A DNA stretch of 48,973 bases from Methanocorpusculaceae archaeon UBA425 (GCA_002506085.1 DAWV01000026.1:9457-58429), one strand, 5' to 3'; positions 16,046 to 24,453 are shown, counted from the stretch's first letter. A program made the numbers and translations. Notes: a model not told the origin generated them from the letters alone.

Positions 16046-16852
16046 TTGTTTCGAATCGGCGAGTTTTCCAAGCTGAGCAAGATGACCGTAAAGACGCTTC
16101 GCTATTACGACGAAGTCGGGCTTCTCGCACCGGAAAAAGTAGACCTTGCCCGGTACCGTTACTACACAACGGATCAGCTCGTTAAACTTCACTACATCCA
16201 GTCTCTGCGGCAGGCGGGTCTTTCCATCGAAGAGATCGGAAACATCCTCTCCGGCAAAGATGCCGAAGAGATTCTGATAAGACGGAAACTCCAGCTCGAG
16301 ACCGACATTGCAGAGAAAACAGATCAGCTCTCCCGAATCGATTTCATTTTACAAGGAAAGGAGGAGGATTATTTTATGAATTATCAGGCAACCATCAAAG
16401 AGATTCCCGAGTGTATCGTCTACTCGAAGAAAATGACGATTCCGAATTATGATGCATATTTCACGGAGATTCCGGCAATAGGTGCGGAATGTGCAGCGGC
16501 AAACCCGGACCTGAAATGTACGGTGCCGGGTTACTGCTTTGTCATTTATCTCGACGGAGAATACCGGGAGAAAGACATCAATGTCGAGTATTGTGAAGCG
16601 GTTGACCGCTTCGGAAACGAAGTCGGCGATATCAAATTCAAAAAGATGCCGGCAATCACCGCAGTTTCGGTAATGCACAAAGGACCCTATAGTGATCTTG
16701 GCAAGGCATATGCATTCGTGTTCAAGTGGATTGAGGAAAACAATTACATCGTGACCGGCAGCCCGAGAGAGAGTTATATCGATGGAATCTGGAACAAAGA
16801 AAGCATCGATGAATGGCTGACAGAGCTTCAGGTACCAGTACAGAAAAAGTAA
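16046..16852 (+). CDS. MerR-family regulator with GyrI-like ligand domain
   Basis: A 268-residue transcription factor of the BmrR/TipA type. Residues 1-70 form the MerR winged helix (FRIGEFSKLSKMTVKTLRYYDEVGLL, shown in parts: IGEFSKLSKMTVKTLRYYD then EVGLLAPEK). A dimerisation coiled coil follows around 75-110. Residues 115-265 form a GyrI-like small-molecule binding domain, with AVSVMHKGPYSDLGKAY and the aromatic IDGIWNKESIDEWLTELQVPV end. No metal-binding cysteine motif is present, so an organic ligand is expected. The start is TTG with AGGAG five bases upstream; no closer ATG exists. Its own promoter carries a matching operator, suggesting autoregulation. Its only other nearby candidate target is the convergent polyferredoxin gene. 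Confidence 0.88.
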   Translation: MFRIGEFSKLSKMTVKTLRYYDEVGLLAPEKVDLARYRYYTTDQLVKLHYIQSLRQAGLSIEEIGNILSGKDAEEILIRRKLQLETDIAEKTDQLSRIDFILQGKEEDYFMNYQATIKEIPECIVYSKKMTIPNYDAYFTEIPAIGAECAAANPDLKCTVPGYCFVIYLDGEYREKDINVEYCEAVDRFGNEVGDIKFKKMPAITAVSVMHKGPYSDLGKAYAFVFKWIEENNYIVTGSPRESYIDGIWNKESIDEWLTELQVPVQKK

Positions 16853-16861
16853 ACATTTTTT

Positions 16862-16907
16862 GTAACCATTTACCCTAATTTCTTTTAGGGTAAATGGTTA
16901 CCCTCTT
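16862..16907. terminator. Bidirectional terminator
   Basis: A perfect 17-bp stem (16862-16878 with 16885-16901) with loop TTTCTT separates two convergent genes. T-rich sequence follows on the plus strand (CTCTTTTTT) and precedes it on the other side (ACATTTTTT read as A-rich on the minus strand). Confidence 0.75.
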
Positions 16908-16914
16908 TTTTGGA

Positions 16915-18222
16915 TTACGGCTTTTTTTCCCGTTCATGTTTCCTTTTTCCATATACGATAGCTGAATCAACCGGGCAGACTTCTATACATCTTCCGCAGA
17001 GATAGCACTCCGCCTTTGTATCCTCTCCTCCTGCCTCTCTTGTCGGACAAATCCTCTCGCACTTTCTGCATTTGATGCATTTATCCGTCCTTTTCAGACC
17101 GAAACGTCCGAAGCGTGCAAACAATGAAAGAACAAATCCATACGGGCATAAAAATGTACAGAATGGTCTGTACACGAAGACCGATACAAGAAGTATTATC
17201 ACAAATACGATTGCTGCCGTTGTAAACATGAGGGCAAAGAACGACGAAATGCCGACATACTCAAAGATATTAAAGGAGAATACCGCCCCTGTCAGCAGGG
17301 CTGCAAACACGAGAGTCCGTATTATTTTTGGAATCTTCCTGTTTTTGAAATGCAGTTTTTTCACAGGAATACGTGAGAACAGTTCCTGCAGTGCCCCGGC
17401 AGGACACATGTGGGCACAGAACACACGTCCAAAGATAACTGAAATTACTATAAGTGCCAACAGTCCCGCAAAACCAAGACCTGCAAACGAAAGGGTAGAG
17501 ATTGATACTATGGTTGTGTAGAAACCGTCCGGTGTAATCGGCACGACAAGCAAAAATCCTGCCGCTGATGTAAGGAGAAGTACAGAAATCAACGCCGCTT
17601 TTGAAAGAGTTTTTCTCATCCAGAGGGCAGCCATCAGAAGGGTTCCTCCGAACATATACATGATGCCCGAATAAGCTGCAGATATATCAGCCAATATCCC
17701 TGTAAATCCGAATGATTCTGGATCATTAAGGATAATCAGAATTCCAAGCAGGACCGGGACAAAACCAGCATACAAAAATATTTTCCTGTATGCTTCCGGT
17801 TTTTCTTTTCTGAGATATTTCATTGCAAAATACAGGAGAGGGAGTAGTGCACCGCAGATTATCAATCCTGCCGCAGAAAATACCAGCGGACTCAGTCCTG
17901 AGTCCCCGGATGATGTAGTTATGATTTCTGTAGATACATCAGACGAAACGATATCTCCAACATTGTCTGTCTGACCAACGGATGATACCTGCACTGAATT
18001 CTCAGATATTGCTGTGGAATCTGTCGTACTTTGTGCTGAAACTGAATCGGTGGAGGTGTAGTCGCACAGGGAGTTTCCGTCAGCATCAACGTAGAGAAAA
18101 CATTTTCCGGGATACGGGCATTCTGAATGACCCCGGGGACATACGGCAGCACATGCCGGAGCTGCAAGAAATGCTGTACCTCCTAGCACCATCAGAGATT
18201 TTCGTAGTTTGTTTTTCATCAT
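16915..18222 (-). CDS. NapH/NosR-type membrane polyferredoxin
   Basis: A 435-residue integral membrane electron-transfer protein. The N-terminus is a signal sequence (KSLMVLGGTAFLAAPACA). An exported Cys-rich segment follows (CPRGHSECPYPGKC, then YVDADGNSLCD), then a Ser/Thr-rich linker. Seven or so membrane spans cover residues 108-365. They contain the two hallmark cytoplasmic CxxxCP motifs CAHMCPAGA and CTFLCPYG found in NapH, NosR and MauN relatives. Two [4Fe-4S] ferredoxin motifs close the protein (CIKCRKCERICP, CYLCGRCIEVCP). It probably passes electrons across or along the membrane to an unknown partner. GGGTGAG lies just before the ATG and acts as the ribosome-binding site. A TATA-like TAATATATAC lies near 18281-18290. 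It is monocistronic. Confidence 0.85.
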   Translation of the reverse strand: MMKNKLRKSLMVLGGTAFLAAPACAAVCPRGHSECPYPGKCFLYVDADGNSLCDYTSTDSVSAQSTTDSTAISENSVQVSSVGQTDNVGDIVSSDVSTEIITTSSGDSGLSPLVFSAAGLIICGALLPLLYFAMKYLRKEKPEAYRKIFLYAGFVPVLLGILIILNDPESFGFTGILADISAAYSGIMYMFGGTLLMAALWMRKTLSKAALISVLLLTSAAGFLLVVPITPDGFYTTIVSISTLSFAGLGFAGLLALIVISVIFGRVFCAHMCPAGALQELFSRIPVKKLHFKNRKIPKIIRTLVFAALLTGAVFSFNIFEYVGISSFFALMFTTAAIVFVIILLVSVFVYRPFCTFLCPYGFVLSLFARFGRFGLKRTDKCIKCRKCERICPTREAGGEDTKAECYLCGRCIEVCPVDSAIVYGKRKHEREKKP

Positions 18223-18412
18223 TTCTCACCCGGGAATAGTATCGTAGTAAATTTAATTGATTAGCATGTATGACATTATGTAATATATACTTTACATTTA
18301 GAGTAGTTTGTGCGACACTAACATTGAGATTTCTTTCTCAGCGGGAATCCGGCAGAAATATCCGGGTTATATGGGTTTACCGTCAACAATGGTCGTAAAA
18401 ATTGTGTTCCAT

Positions 18413-18532
18413 CTCAAATCACCAATCCTTCATGCGGATGAAACAGGATTTCGCGTGAGAGGAGAACAATGGCGGCTTCATCCCCTCAGTAACAATCATG
18501 CATTCACCCTAAAAGAAATGAGGGGTGAATAG
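18413..18532 (+). pseudogene. Remnant of an IS66-type transposase
   Basis: The frame reads SPILHADETGFRVRGEQW and then RLHPLSNNHAF, which matches the catalytic-core segment of IS66 transposases (DSPVLHADETG.RV.G..WWLHV). Only about 40 codons remain and they end at TAG 18530-18532. Nothing recognisable as transposase lies upstream, although an open frame extends back to 18308. It is a dead fragment in the 365-base gap between the polyferredoxin and binding-protein genes. A hairpin with one bulge (18502-18530), followed by a T run at about 18541-18548, overlaps its end. Confidence 0.6.
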
Positions 18533-18548
18533 TTACCAATTTTTTTTT

Positions 18549-18577
18549 AAAAAAAGGTGAACCGGAAAATGCCGGTT
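18549..18577 (-). terminator. Terminator of the binding-protein gene
   Basis: AACCGG-AAAATG-CCGGTT at 18560-18577 is a 6-bp stem just past the stop codon. On the minus strand it is followed by CACC and a T7 run. The plus strand has a T6 run on the other side, so it may work both ways. Confidence 0.6.
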
Positions 18578-18587
18578 AGTTTTTTAG

Positions 18588-19769
18588 TTACTTCCGTCTG
18601 AGAATGGTAAATACAGACGCTGCACAAAGACCCGCAAGAATTCCTGCAATGGGAATCGGGCTTGCTGCGGCATTCGTCGTTGTATCAGCTTTTGCATAAA
18701 TCATCAGCTCATCAAGTTCGGCATCGGTCAGATTATACTTGTAGAAGAGCGAGTAGTACTCCTTGACCTTGTCTTCAACATTGTAATCAAACACATCAGG
18801 GTAGAATAAATTACCAAGCCAAATCATCGAGAGAAGACGGTGGACTGAAGGCGGATTTCCCATCCAGCTGTATGGTCCGTACGGAGACTCGTAGACCTTT
18901 CCATTCTTCACGGCAGAAAGCGACTTCCATGCATCGCCCGTCATAATCGCGTTGAAGTAGGAATGGTTTGTATCATACGCCACAATAATGTAATCCGGAT
19001 TCAGAGTCAGGACATCTTCCATCGTATATTCATCACCCAGTCCACTGCTGGTGACCGCGGCCCCTGCAAGGTTATCTGCCAGATAGTTGATTACTTCGCC
19101 GTGATACGAATTATTGCCGGATCCAATCATATGGACTGAATTGCCGTCAACCGAGGTGACATAAATCATAGAGACTTTATTATCACCGACTTTGGTCATA
19201 CCAGTGTCAAACTCGGTAAGAAGATTGGACACATAGGTGGAAAGTTCCTGTCCGCGCTCCTCGCGATTCAGAAGTTTACCAAGAGTGAGATAGGACTCCG
19301 GAATATCTGCGAGTTTATCCTGCGTTACAAAAGCAAACGTAACACCGGTCGTTGACTGAATAGTGTTCAGATCCTCAACCATTGACTTTTTTACCTGACC
19401 GATATCCAGAACGATATCGATATTCAGGTCTTTATTCAGCTCCATAATCTCCTCGGCGTTCATGGTCGATTTCGTTCCGTAGAACTGACCTGTCACCGGT
19501 AAGGTAAGAAGACGTGAATCAACGTACTTCTCCTGATCTGCCGTGAACTTGCTTGCGAGACTCACGAACAAATCCTGATCAAGCGAATAGAGCACAATCT
19601 GTGCAAGAGGGCCGGACGGCGATACTGCGTCGATTGTTACCGGTAAGGTAACCTCACGGCCAAGATCGTCAACAAACGTTCTGTTTTCTTCAGCTGAAAC
19701 GCTGCCGCACAAAACAGCAGCACTAACAAAAATCAGAGCCAGAACAAAAATTAGTTCTCGTTTTTTCAT
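18588..19769 (-). CDS. ABC-type periplasmic binding protein (BtuF/FepB class), surface anchored
   Basis: A 393-residue extracytoplasmic solute-binding protein of the metal-chelate/cobalamin class. It has a signal peptide (KRELIFVLALIFVSAAVLCG), the family start TFVDDLGREVTLP, a Rossmann-like lobe with an LNPDYIIVAYD segment, and a closing SPYGPYSWMGNPPSVHRLLSMIWLG region (shown here in pieces: SPYGPYSWMG, PPSVHRL). A C-terminal tail of the archaeal CTERM kind (SPIPIAGILAGL, then IRR-like LRRK) suggests sorting and lipid anchoring at the surface. I chose the ATG at 19769 because GGAGGT lies eight bases upstream; a GTG six codons earlier would overlap that site. No permease gene adjoins it. It diverges from the GTPase/ABC/DUF364 unit, with which it may share a substrate. 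Confidence 0.87.
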   Translation of the reverse strand: MKKRELIFVLALIFVSAAVLCGSVSAEENRTFVDDLGREVTLPVTIDAVSPSGPLAQIVLYSLDQDLFVSLASKFTADQEKYVDSRLLTLPVTGQFYGTKSTMNAEEIMELNKDLNIDIVLDIGQVKKSMVEDLNTIQSTTGVTFAFVTQDKLADIPESYLTLGKLLNREERGQELSTYVSNLLTEFDTGMTKVGDNKVSMIYVTSVDGNSVHMIGSGNNSYHGEVINYLADNLAGAAVTSSGLGDEYTMEDVLTLNPDYIIVAYDTNHSYFNAIMTGDAWKSLSAVKNGKVYESPYGPYSWMGNPPSVHRLLSMIWLGNLFYPDVFDYNVEDKVKEYYSLFYKYNLTDAELDELMIYAKADTTTNAAASPIPIAGILAGLCAASVFTILRRK

Positions 19770-20128
19770 TATAGATACCTCCACCACAAGAGATGGGTGA
19801 GAATAATATGGATTGGGCCGTATATAAAATTTACTTAAAATTTAATCCAAGTTTATTAAACATGATTAACGTTTGGGCATGATTTTTTCATTTCTCCCGC
19901 ATAATGACAAAATATGTTCCGGCGGATGTACCGGGAAAAAATGAAATCATACAATCAATTCCTTTTCTCTCGAAGAAAGAGGAATTTTTTTGCAAAATAA
20001 TAGATAGATTTATTCATTTGGACATCAGTAAATATAGTAAATATTACCGATTCTGTTAACCACATATGGTTTACTTTCTCAATTGGGTGAGAGGGGAGGA
20101 GTCATGATATTTTTAGGACCACCTCACC
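19770..20128. promoter_or_regulatory. Divergent intergenic region with a possible small transcript
   Basis: GTATATAAAATTT near 19821 serves as a TATA candidate toward the binding-protein gene. On the plus strand a CCGG-CGGATGTA-CCGG stem-loop near 19918-19934 lies between partly complementary flanks. A terminator-like structure follows at 19959-19991: TTCCTTTTCTCTC pairs imperfectly with GAAGAAAGAGGAA and is followed by a T7 run. A terminator here, 137 bases before the next gene, hints at a short RNA or an attenuated leader. Before the GTPase gene, GGTGAG (20086-20091) can pair with CTCACC (20123-20128), which directly abuts the ATG. This would partly hide the GGGGAGGAG ribosome-binding sequence. 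Confidence 0.35.
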
Positions 20129-20821
20129 ATGAAACTAATAACTGTCGCCGGCCCCCCTTCCTCTGGAAAGACATCGGTGATTCTGAAAACCATAGCCAAT
20201 CTGAAGCTGCCGGAAAAAAGTGTAGGCGTTGTTAAATTCGATTCGCTCACCTCATTCGATCATCTCCGCTACGAGGAGCAGGGTATCCCGAATCAGACAG
20301 GATTCGCCGGAAAAATCTGTCCGGACCATTTCTTTGTAAGTAACATTGAAGATGCGGTTCAATGGGGAAGGAAAAAAGAGTTCTCGATCCTCGTCACGGA
20401 AAGTGCGGGACTCTGCAACCGCTGTTCACCCTATGTAAACGGGATACTCTCCGTGTGTGTTATCGACAACCTCTCAGGTGTTAACACACCGCGAAAAATC
20501 GGTCCGATGCTTAAATACGCCGACATAGTCGTCGTGACCAAAGGAGACATCGTTTCACAGGCAGAACGGGAAGTGTTCGCTTTCAATATAAAAGAGGTCA
20601 ACGCGAACGCCCATGTACTTTTTATCAACGGTATTACCGGACAGGGAGCATTTCTCCTCGCAAAATACTGGCAGGATGCGCTGGATATCGATACGCTCAA
20701 AGACCGTAAACTCAGATTCACCATGCCTGCGGCAATATGCTCCTACTGCACGGGAGAGACAAGAATCGGCGATAATTATCAGATGGGAATGCTGAAACGA
20801 ATGGAGTTCGAAGACGAATGA
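20129..20821 (+). CDS. G3E-type GTPase (HypB/CobW-like)
   Basis: A 230-residue P-loop GTPase of the SIMIBI/G3E group, whose members load metals or cofactors into enzymes. Seen are the Walker A GPPSSGKTS at 8-16, a switch region with TESAGLCNRCSP, and a guanine-specificity motif in the form VVTKGD. Two cysteine pairs, CNRC at the switch and CSYC close to the C-terminus, are candidates for binding a metal, like the CXXC metal sites of HypB and CobW relatives. It is the first gene of a three-gene unit; its TGA overlaps the next ATG (ATGA). The client is unknown. The divergent binding protein and the downstream DUF364 protein point to metal or metallocofactor handling. Confidence 0.8.
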   Translation: MKLITVAGPPSSGKTSVILKTIANLKLPEKSVGVVKFDSLTSFDHLRYEEQGIPNQTGFAGKICPDHFFVSNIEDAVQWGRKKEFSILVTESAGLCNRCSPYVNGILSVCVIDNLSGVNTPRKIGPMLKYADIVVVTKGDIVSQAEREVFAFNIKEVNANAHVLFINGITGQGAFLLAKYWQDALDIDTLKDRKLRFTMPAAICSYCTGETRIGDNYQMGMLKRMEFEDE

Positions 20822-21867
20822 ATCCAAACGCATTCTTACCCGAAGTATCCGCGACCACTATCGCCGAACTGCTGAAATGCTATCCGCTCGCATCGGATTA
20901 TCTCGCAAACATGCGGCTTGGTAAAATTGACCATGATAAGACGCTCCCGGATGCACTCATTGATGTTGATGAGGATACGCTCGAAGAGTTCGGGCTCACC
21001 CGTGAAAGTGTAGTTCTGCATTTTTGTTCATTTCTTTCGGCATTCTCAAAAAACACAGAACCCGCCCGGGACATCTCGTCGATAACGATTCTTGGCGGCC
21101 GTGATAAATCCGGAAGACCGGAACAAATTGAAATAACGGTTGTTCCGGGAGAAATCGTGAGTATTGTCGGACCAACCGGGTCAGGCAAAAGCCGCCTGCT
21201 CGAAGACATCGAATGTCTGGCACAGCGGGACACCCCGACAGGACGGCAGATTCTCTTGAACGGCAATGCACCGGATGACGAACGGCGTTTTGCAACCGGC
21301 GGAAAACTCGTCGCACAGCTGTCACAGAACATGAATTTCGTCATGGATCTGACCGTTCGCGAATTTCTGGAAATGCATGCAAAGAGCCGGATGGTTCAAA
21401 ACCCGTCTGAAGCGGCTAAGCGTTGTTTTGCCTGTGCTAATTCTCTTGCGGGTGAAAAGTACACTCCCGATACCAAAGTAACCCAGTTATCAGGAGGTCA
21501 GTCCCGGGCATTGATGATAGCAGATACCGCTCTTATGAGCGCATCGCCGATTATTCTGATTGATGAGATTGAAAATGCCGGAATCGACCGAAAGGAGGCA
21601 ATAAAACTCCTTGCCGGTCATGAAAAAATTATTCTGATGTCGACCCATGATCCTCTTCTCGCTCTCCGGGCAGATAAGCGGATTGGGATTAAAAACGGCG
21701 GGATTGCAAAAATTCTCGTAACGACTGAAACAGAACGGCAAAGCCTTACGTCTATTGAAGAGATGGATGAGATTCTGCAGAACCTGAGAAATCATCTGAG
21801 AGCGGGCGAGACCATCACCTCGGAAATGATACCCAAAATGGAGGAAAAACATGTGGGAACTTTATGA
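20818..21867 (+). CDS. Soluble ABC-type ATPase with N-terminal DUF1858-like domain
   Basis: A 349-residue protein with a single ABC nucleotide-binding domain and no membrane span. Residues 8-75 resemble the DUF1858/ScdA-N fold (TTIAELLKCYPLASDYL). Residues 80-310 carry Walker A GPTGSGKS, a Q-loop region (AQLSQNMNF), the signature LSGGQSRALMIAD, Walker B IILIDEIENAG and the switch histidine in STHD. No permease partner is encoded nearby. It overlaps the GTPase gene by 4 bases and the DUF364 gene by 17, so the three proteins are made together. ABC proteins of this stand-alone kind often act as energy-driven remodelling factors rather than transporters; that role is an inference here. Confidence 0.8.
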   Translation: MNPNAFLPEVSATTIAELLKCYPLASDYLANMRLGKIDHDKTLPDALIDVDEDTLEEFGLTRESVVLHFCSFLSAFSKNTEPARDISSITILGGRDKSGRPEQIEITVVPGEIVSIVGPTGSGKSRLLEDIECLAQRDTPTGRQILLNGNAPDDERRFATGGKLVAQLSQNMNFVMDLTVREFLEMHAKSRMVQNPSEAAKRCFACANSLAGEKYTPDTKVTQLSGGQSRALMIADTALMSASPIILIDEIENAGIDRKEAIKLLAGHEKIILMSTHDPLLALRADKRIGIKNGGIAKILVTTETERQSLTSIEEMDEILQNLRNHLRAGETITSEMIPKMEEKHVGTL

Positions 21868-22612
21868 TGCTTTAATTGAACAGATTCCTGACGATATAAC
21901 GGCTGCCGGAATTATCGTGGGAAATGAAATAACGTATGTTGAATCAAGTACCGGCGGAGCGGGTATTGCCCCCTATCGCCAGTATCTCGAACGGGCGCCG
22001 ACGATTACCGGGAACAAAATCGGCATGCCGTTAAAGGAACTTGCCGAATGTGTAAAGTCCTGGAACTTTGCCGAGGCGTCTATCGGGAATGCAGCAATCA
22101 ATGCATGGTATAATCATCCTGATACGGCAAAACGTGCAGGAATTGATGTCCCTGACCGGAAACGGGTTCAGGAAAGATTGAATGATCCGTTTATCAATTC
22201 ACAAAATCTGGTGAAAGGCAAAATGGTCTGTGTGGTCGGTCATTTTCCTTTTATCGAAGAGCTTTTTGCGCCGGTCTGTGATCTGCGTATTGTTGAATGG
22301 GTACCAATAGAAGGGGATTATCCCTACTCGGCGTGCGAATATCTGCTGCCGGAATGTGATTATGCATATCTGACATGCGCAAGTATCGGCGATAAAAGTC
22401 TGCCGCGTCTCCTGGAACTTTCCGAAAATGCAAAAAAGGTAACACTTGTCGGTCCGGCAACACCTCTTGCGGCACCGCTCTTTGATTTCGGTGTTGATGA
22501 TTTATCCGGACTGGTGATAACGGATAATGCTCTTGCCTCCAGAATTATCTCTGGTGCACATAGTCAGAGAATCTACAGTGCCGGACAAAAAGTACATTAT
22601 CTAAAAGAGTGA
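21851..22612 (+). CDS. DUF4213/DUF364 protein (putative heavy-metal chelation)
   Basis: A 253-residue protein with an N-terminal DUF4213-like part (residues 1-90, YDALIEQIPDD, then SIGNAAINAWYN) and a C-terminal DUF364 Rossmann-like domain from about 120. The latter includes VCVVGHFPFIE, the Cys/Glu-rich CEYLLPECDYAYLTC segment and LVGPATPLAAPLFDFGVDDLSG (read as VGPATPLAAPLF). Family annotation suggests heavy-metal chelation, and homologues often lie beside metal uptake genes. The start ATG lies inside the end of the ABC gene. It is the last gene of the unit; the convergent DUF1015 gene ends 18 bases later. Confidence 0.82.
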   Translation: MWELYDALIEQIPDDITAAGIIVGNEITYVESSTGGAGIAPYRQYLERAPTITGNKIGMPLKELAECVKSWNFAEASIGNAAINAWYNHPDTAKRAGIDVPDRKRVQERLNDPFINSQNLVKGKMVCVVGHFPFIEELFAPVCDLRIVEWVPIEGDYPYSACEYLLPECDYAYLTCASIGDKSLPRLLELSENAKKVTLVGPATPLAAPLFDFGVDDLSGLVITDNALASRIISGAHSQRIYSAGQKVHYLKE

Positions 22613-22630
22613 ATGAGGCTTTCGCCCCGA

Positions 22631-23884
22631 TTATCGGATTTCGTGGATGACCATGCCGGAAAGCAGTTTCGGCTCGAACCATGTCGACTTCGGCGGCATG
22701 ATTAATCCTGCATCGGCAACATCGATTACGGCCTGGGCGGTCACCGGCTGCATAATAAATGCTGCAGAATATTCTCCAGCATCAACCTCTTTTACGACCT
22801 CGGAGAGCGGAACAATGCCTCCGACGAATGAAATACGCGGGTCGCCTCTCGGGTCCATGATGGCAAGTATGTCGTCCAGGACGACCTCTTGAAGGACGGA
22901 AACGTCCAGGCGGGAGATTACATCTGCCGCCGGGTCAACCGGGCGGGTAAGCTCATACCACTCGCTCTCAAGATAAAGGTGGATGATGTGCATTGATCCG
23001 TCGTTCTTTACCGGGATGGTATTTTTGGAAATGTCAACTTTCTTCAAAGGCGTGATGGTAAATCTGAGTGCAAGGTCTCCGAGGAACTGATCGGCATTCA
23101 TTCCGGCAAGGTCTCTGACTAACCGGTGGTATCCATAGATACGAACCGAGTCATGTGCGAAAAGGACGCTCATGAATTTTTCAGCGTCGGGGGTTGCACG
23201 GCCCTCGGCAGTGCGTCGGTCCAGTACGTTTGCCGACGATTTCGCCCGGTGGTGACCGTCAGCGATGTAAAGATTCGGGATGCCGGCGAATAAATCAGTT
23301 ATCTCTTTGACTTCGGCAGGGTCTGCCGCACGGAAAAGCCGGTGAAGATTACCTCCTGCGGAAACATATTCACCGACAGGTTCGTGAGAAGCCGCTATCC
23401 GGCACAGAGTCTTGTGGATTTTTCCCGGGTCTTTGTAGAGTAAAAATACCTGACCGGTGTGGGCTGACACCGCATCGATGTGCCGGGTCCGATCCTCTTC
23501 CTTATCATATCTTGTCAGTTCGTGTTTTTTGATGATATTGTCTTTATATTCTGCAACGGAAACGCAGGAGACAAGACCCGTGAAAACTTCGCCCTCGAGA
23601 GTTATCTGGTATATATAGAATGAAGGCGCTTCGTCTTCTACGAAAAGACCGTCTGCCTTCATTTTTGCAAACATCTCTGCCGCTCTTGTATAGATTCTGT
23701 CGTCGTGCGGGTCGATATCCAAAAGCTCGGCGTCAGGACGAATCACCCGGAGAAGGGATTTATCGTTCGCCTGTATTTCTGCTGCGGCATCTTCTCTGCT
23801 GATAACATCGTATGGTACCGACGGCACACTCCGATATGCATCCGGAGAGGGGCGAAGACCGGTGAAGGGATATACGCTAACCAT
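22631..23884 (-). CDS. DUF1015 family protein
   Basis: A 417-residue member of DUF1015, a widespread family of uncertain function found in many archaea and anaerobic bacteria. Hallmarks seen are the N-terminal PFTGLRPSPD and VPYDVISREDA, the central KKHELTRYDKEEDRTRHIDA region (in part: HELTRYDKEEDRTRH), and IADGHHRAKSSANV with its two histidines. The ATG at 23884 starts right before the conserved VYPFTGLR; an earlier in-frame start would extend into the divergent promoter. Only 38 bases separate it from the rimI-like gene on the other strand, so both messages must have very short leaders. Confidence 0.85.
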   Translation of the reverse strand: MVSVYPFTGLRPSPDAYRSVPSVPYDVISREDAAAEIQANDKSLLRVIRPDAELLDIDPHDDRIYTRAAEMFAKMKADGLFVEDEAPSFYIYQITLEGEVFTGLVSCVSVAEYKDNIIKKHELTRYDKEEDRTRHIDAVSAHTGQVFLLYKDPGKIHKTLCRIAASHEPVGEYVSAGGNLHRLFRAADPAEVKEITDLFAGIPNLYIADGHHRAKSSANVLDRRTAEGRATPDAEKFMSVLFAHDSVRIYGYHRLVRDLAGMNADQFLGDLALRFTITPLKKVDISKNTIPVKNDGSMHIIHLYLESEWYELTRPVDPAADVISRLDVSVLQEVVLDDILAIMDPRGDPRISFVGGIVPLSEVVKEVDAGEYSAAFIMQPVTAQAVIDVADAGLIMPPKSTWFEPKLLSGMVIHEIR

Positions 23885-23922
23885 TATGCTATATTGGTTA
23901 GAGTCCAATGTAAAAATAACAA

Positions 23923-24405
23923 ATGGTAACGTTCAGAGGAGTGGGTGGGACGGCCGCCGGCTGTTCAATCAGGAAAGCAACGATTGAAGACATTCCGGAT
24001 ATCTACCGGATTGAACTTATGTGCTTCCCTGATCCCTGGGACTATAAAGCCATGTTTGAGATGATGACGATTTATCTGACGTCATTTTACGTGGCAGAAG
24101 CAGAGGGAAGGATTGTCGGATTTTCGGCAGGAGCAATTGAAGAGACCGATAATGAAAAATACGGGCATATCTGTAATCTTGCGGTTTCGCCTGACATGCA
24201 GGGATTCGGCATCGGGCGGCTTTTGCTCAGAAAGCTTGAGCGTGATTTCTTCATACAGGGGTGTACTGCATGCAGTCTGGAAGTGAGGGCTGGTAATATC
24301 TCTGCCCGGGGATTTTATGAAAATATCGGATATGAAGACGTAATCGTGTTTGGGAATTATTACAAAGACGGGGAAGATGCCGTTGTAATGATGCGATGGT
24401 TCTAA
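23923..24405 (+). CDS. rimI: RimI-like GNAT N-acetyltransferase
   Basis: A 160-residue GNAT enzyme close to archaeal RimI/Ard1, which acetylates protein N-termini using acetyl-CoA. Seen are the start of the fold (IRKATIEDIPDIYRIELMCF), the CoA-binding ICNLAVSPDMQGFGIGRLLL (Q/R-x-x-G-x-G/A form), and the C-terminal LEVRAGNISARGFYENIGYE typical of RimI, where the Arg and Tyr residues are conserved. It diverges from the DUF1015 gene with 38 bases between. The first 14 residues before SIRKA are not conserved, so the true start may be slightly internal. Confidence 0.88.
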   Translation: MVTFRGVGGTAAGCSIRKATIEDIPDIYRIELMCFPDPWDYKAMFEMMTIYLTSFYVAEAEGRIVGFSAGAIEETDNEKYGHICNLAVSPDMQGFGIGRLLLRKLERDFFIQGCTACSLEVRAGNISARGFYENIGYEDVIVFGNYYKDGEDAVVMMRWF

Positions 24406-24453
24406 ATGTCCCCGAAAAATATGTTTATGCTATCCGGCCTCTGATAAGAGATT

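Noticed and set aside
18308..18412. Upstream part of the IS66-fragment frame as a real small gene
   Set aside because: Residues before the LKSPILHADETG segment resemble nothing, and the start region is AT-rich promoter-like DNA of the polyferredoxin gene.
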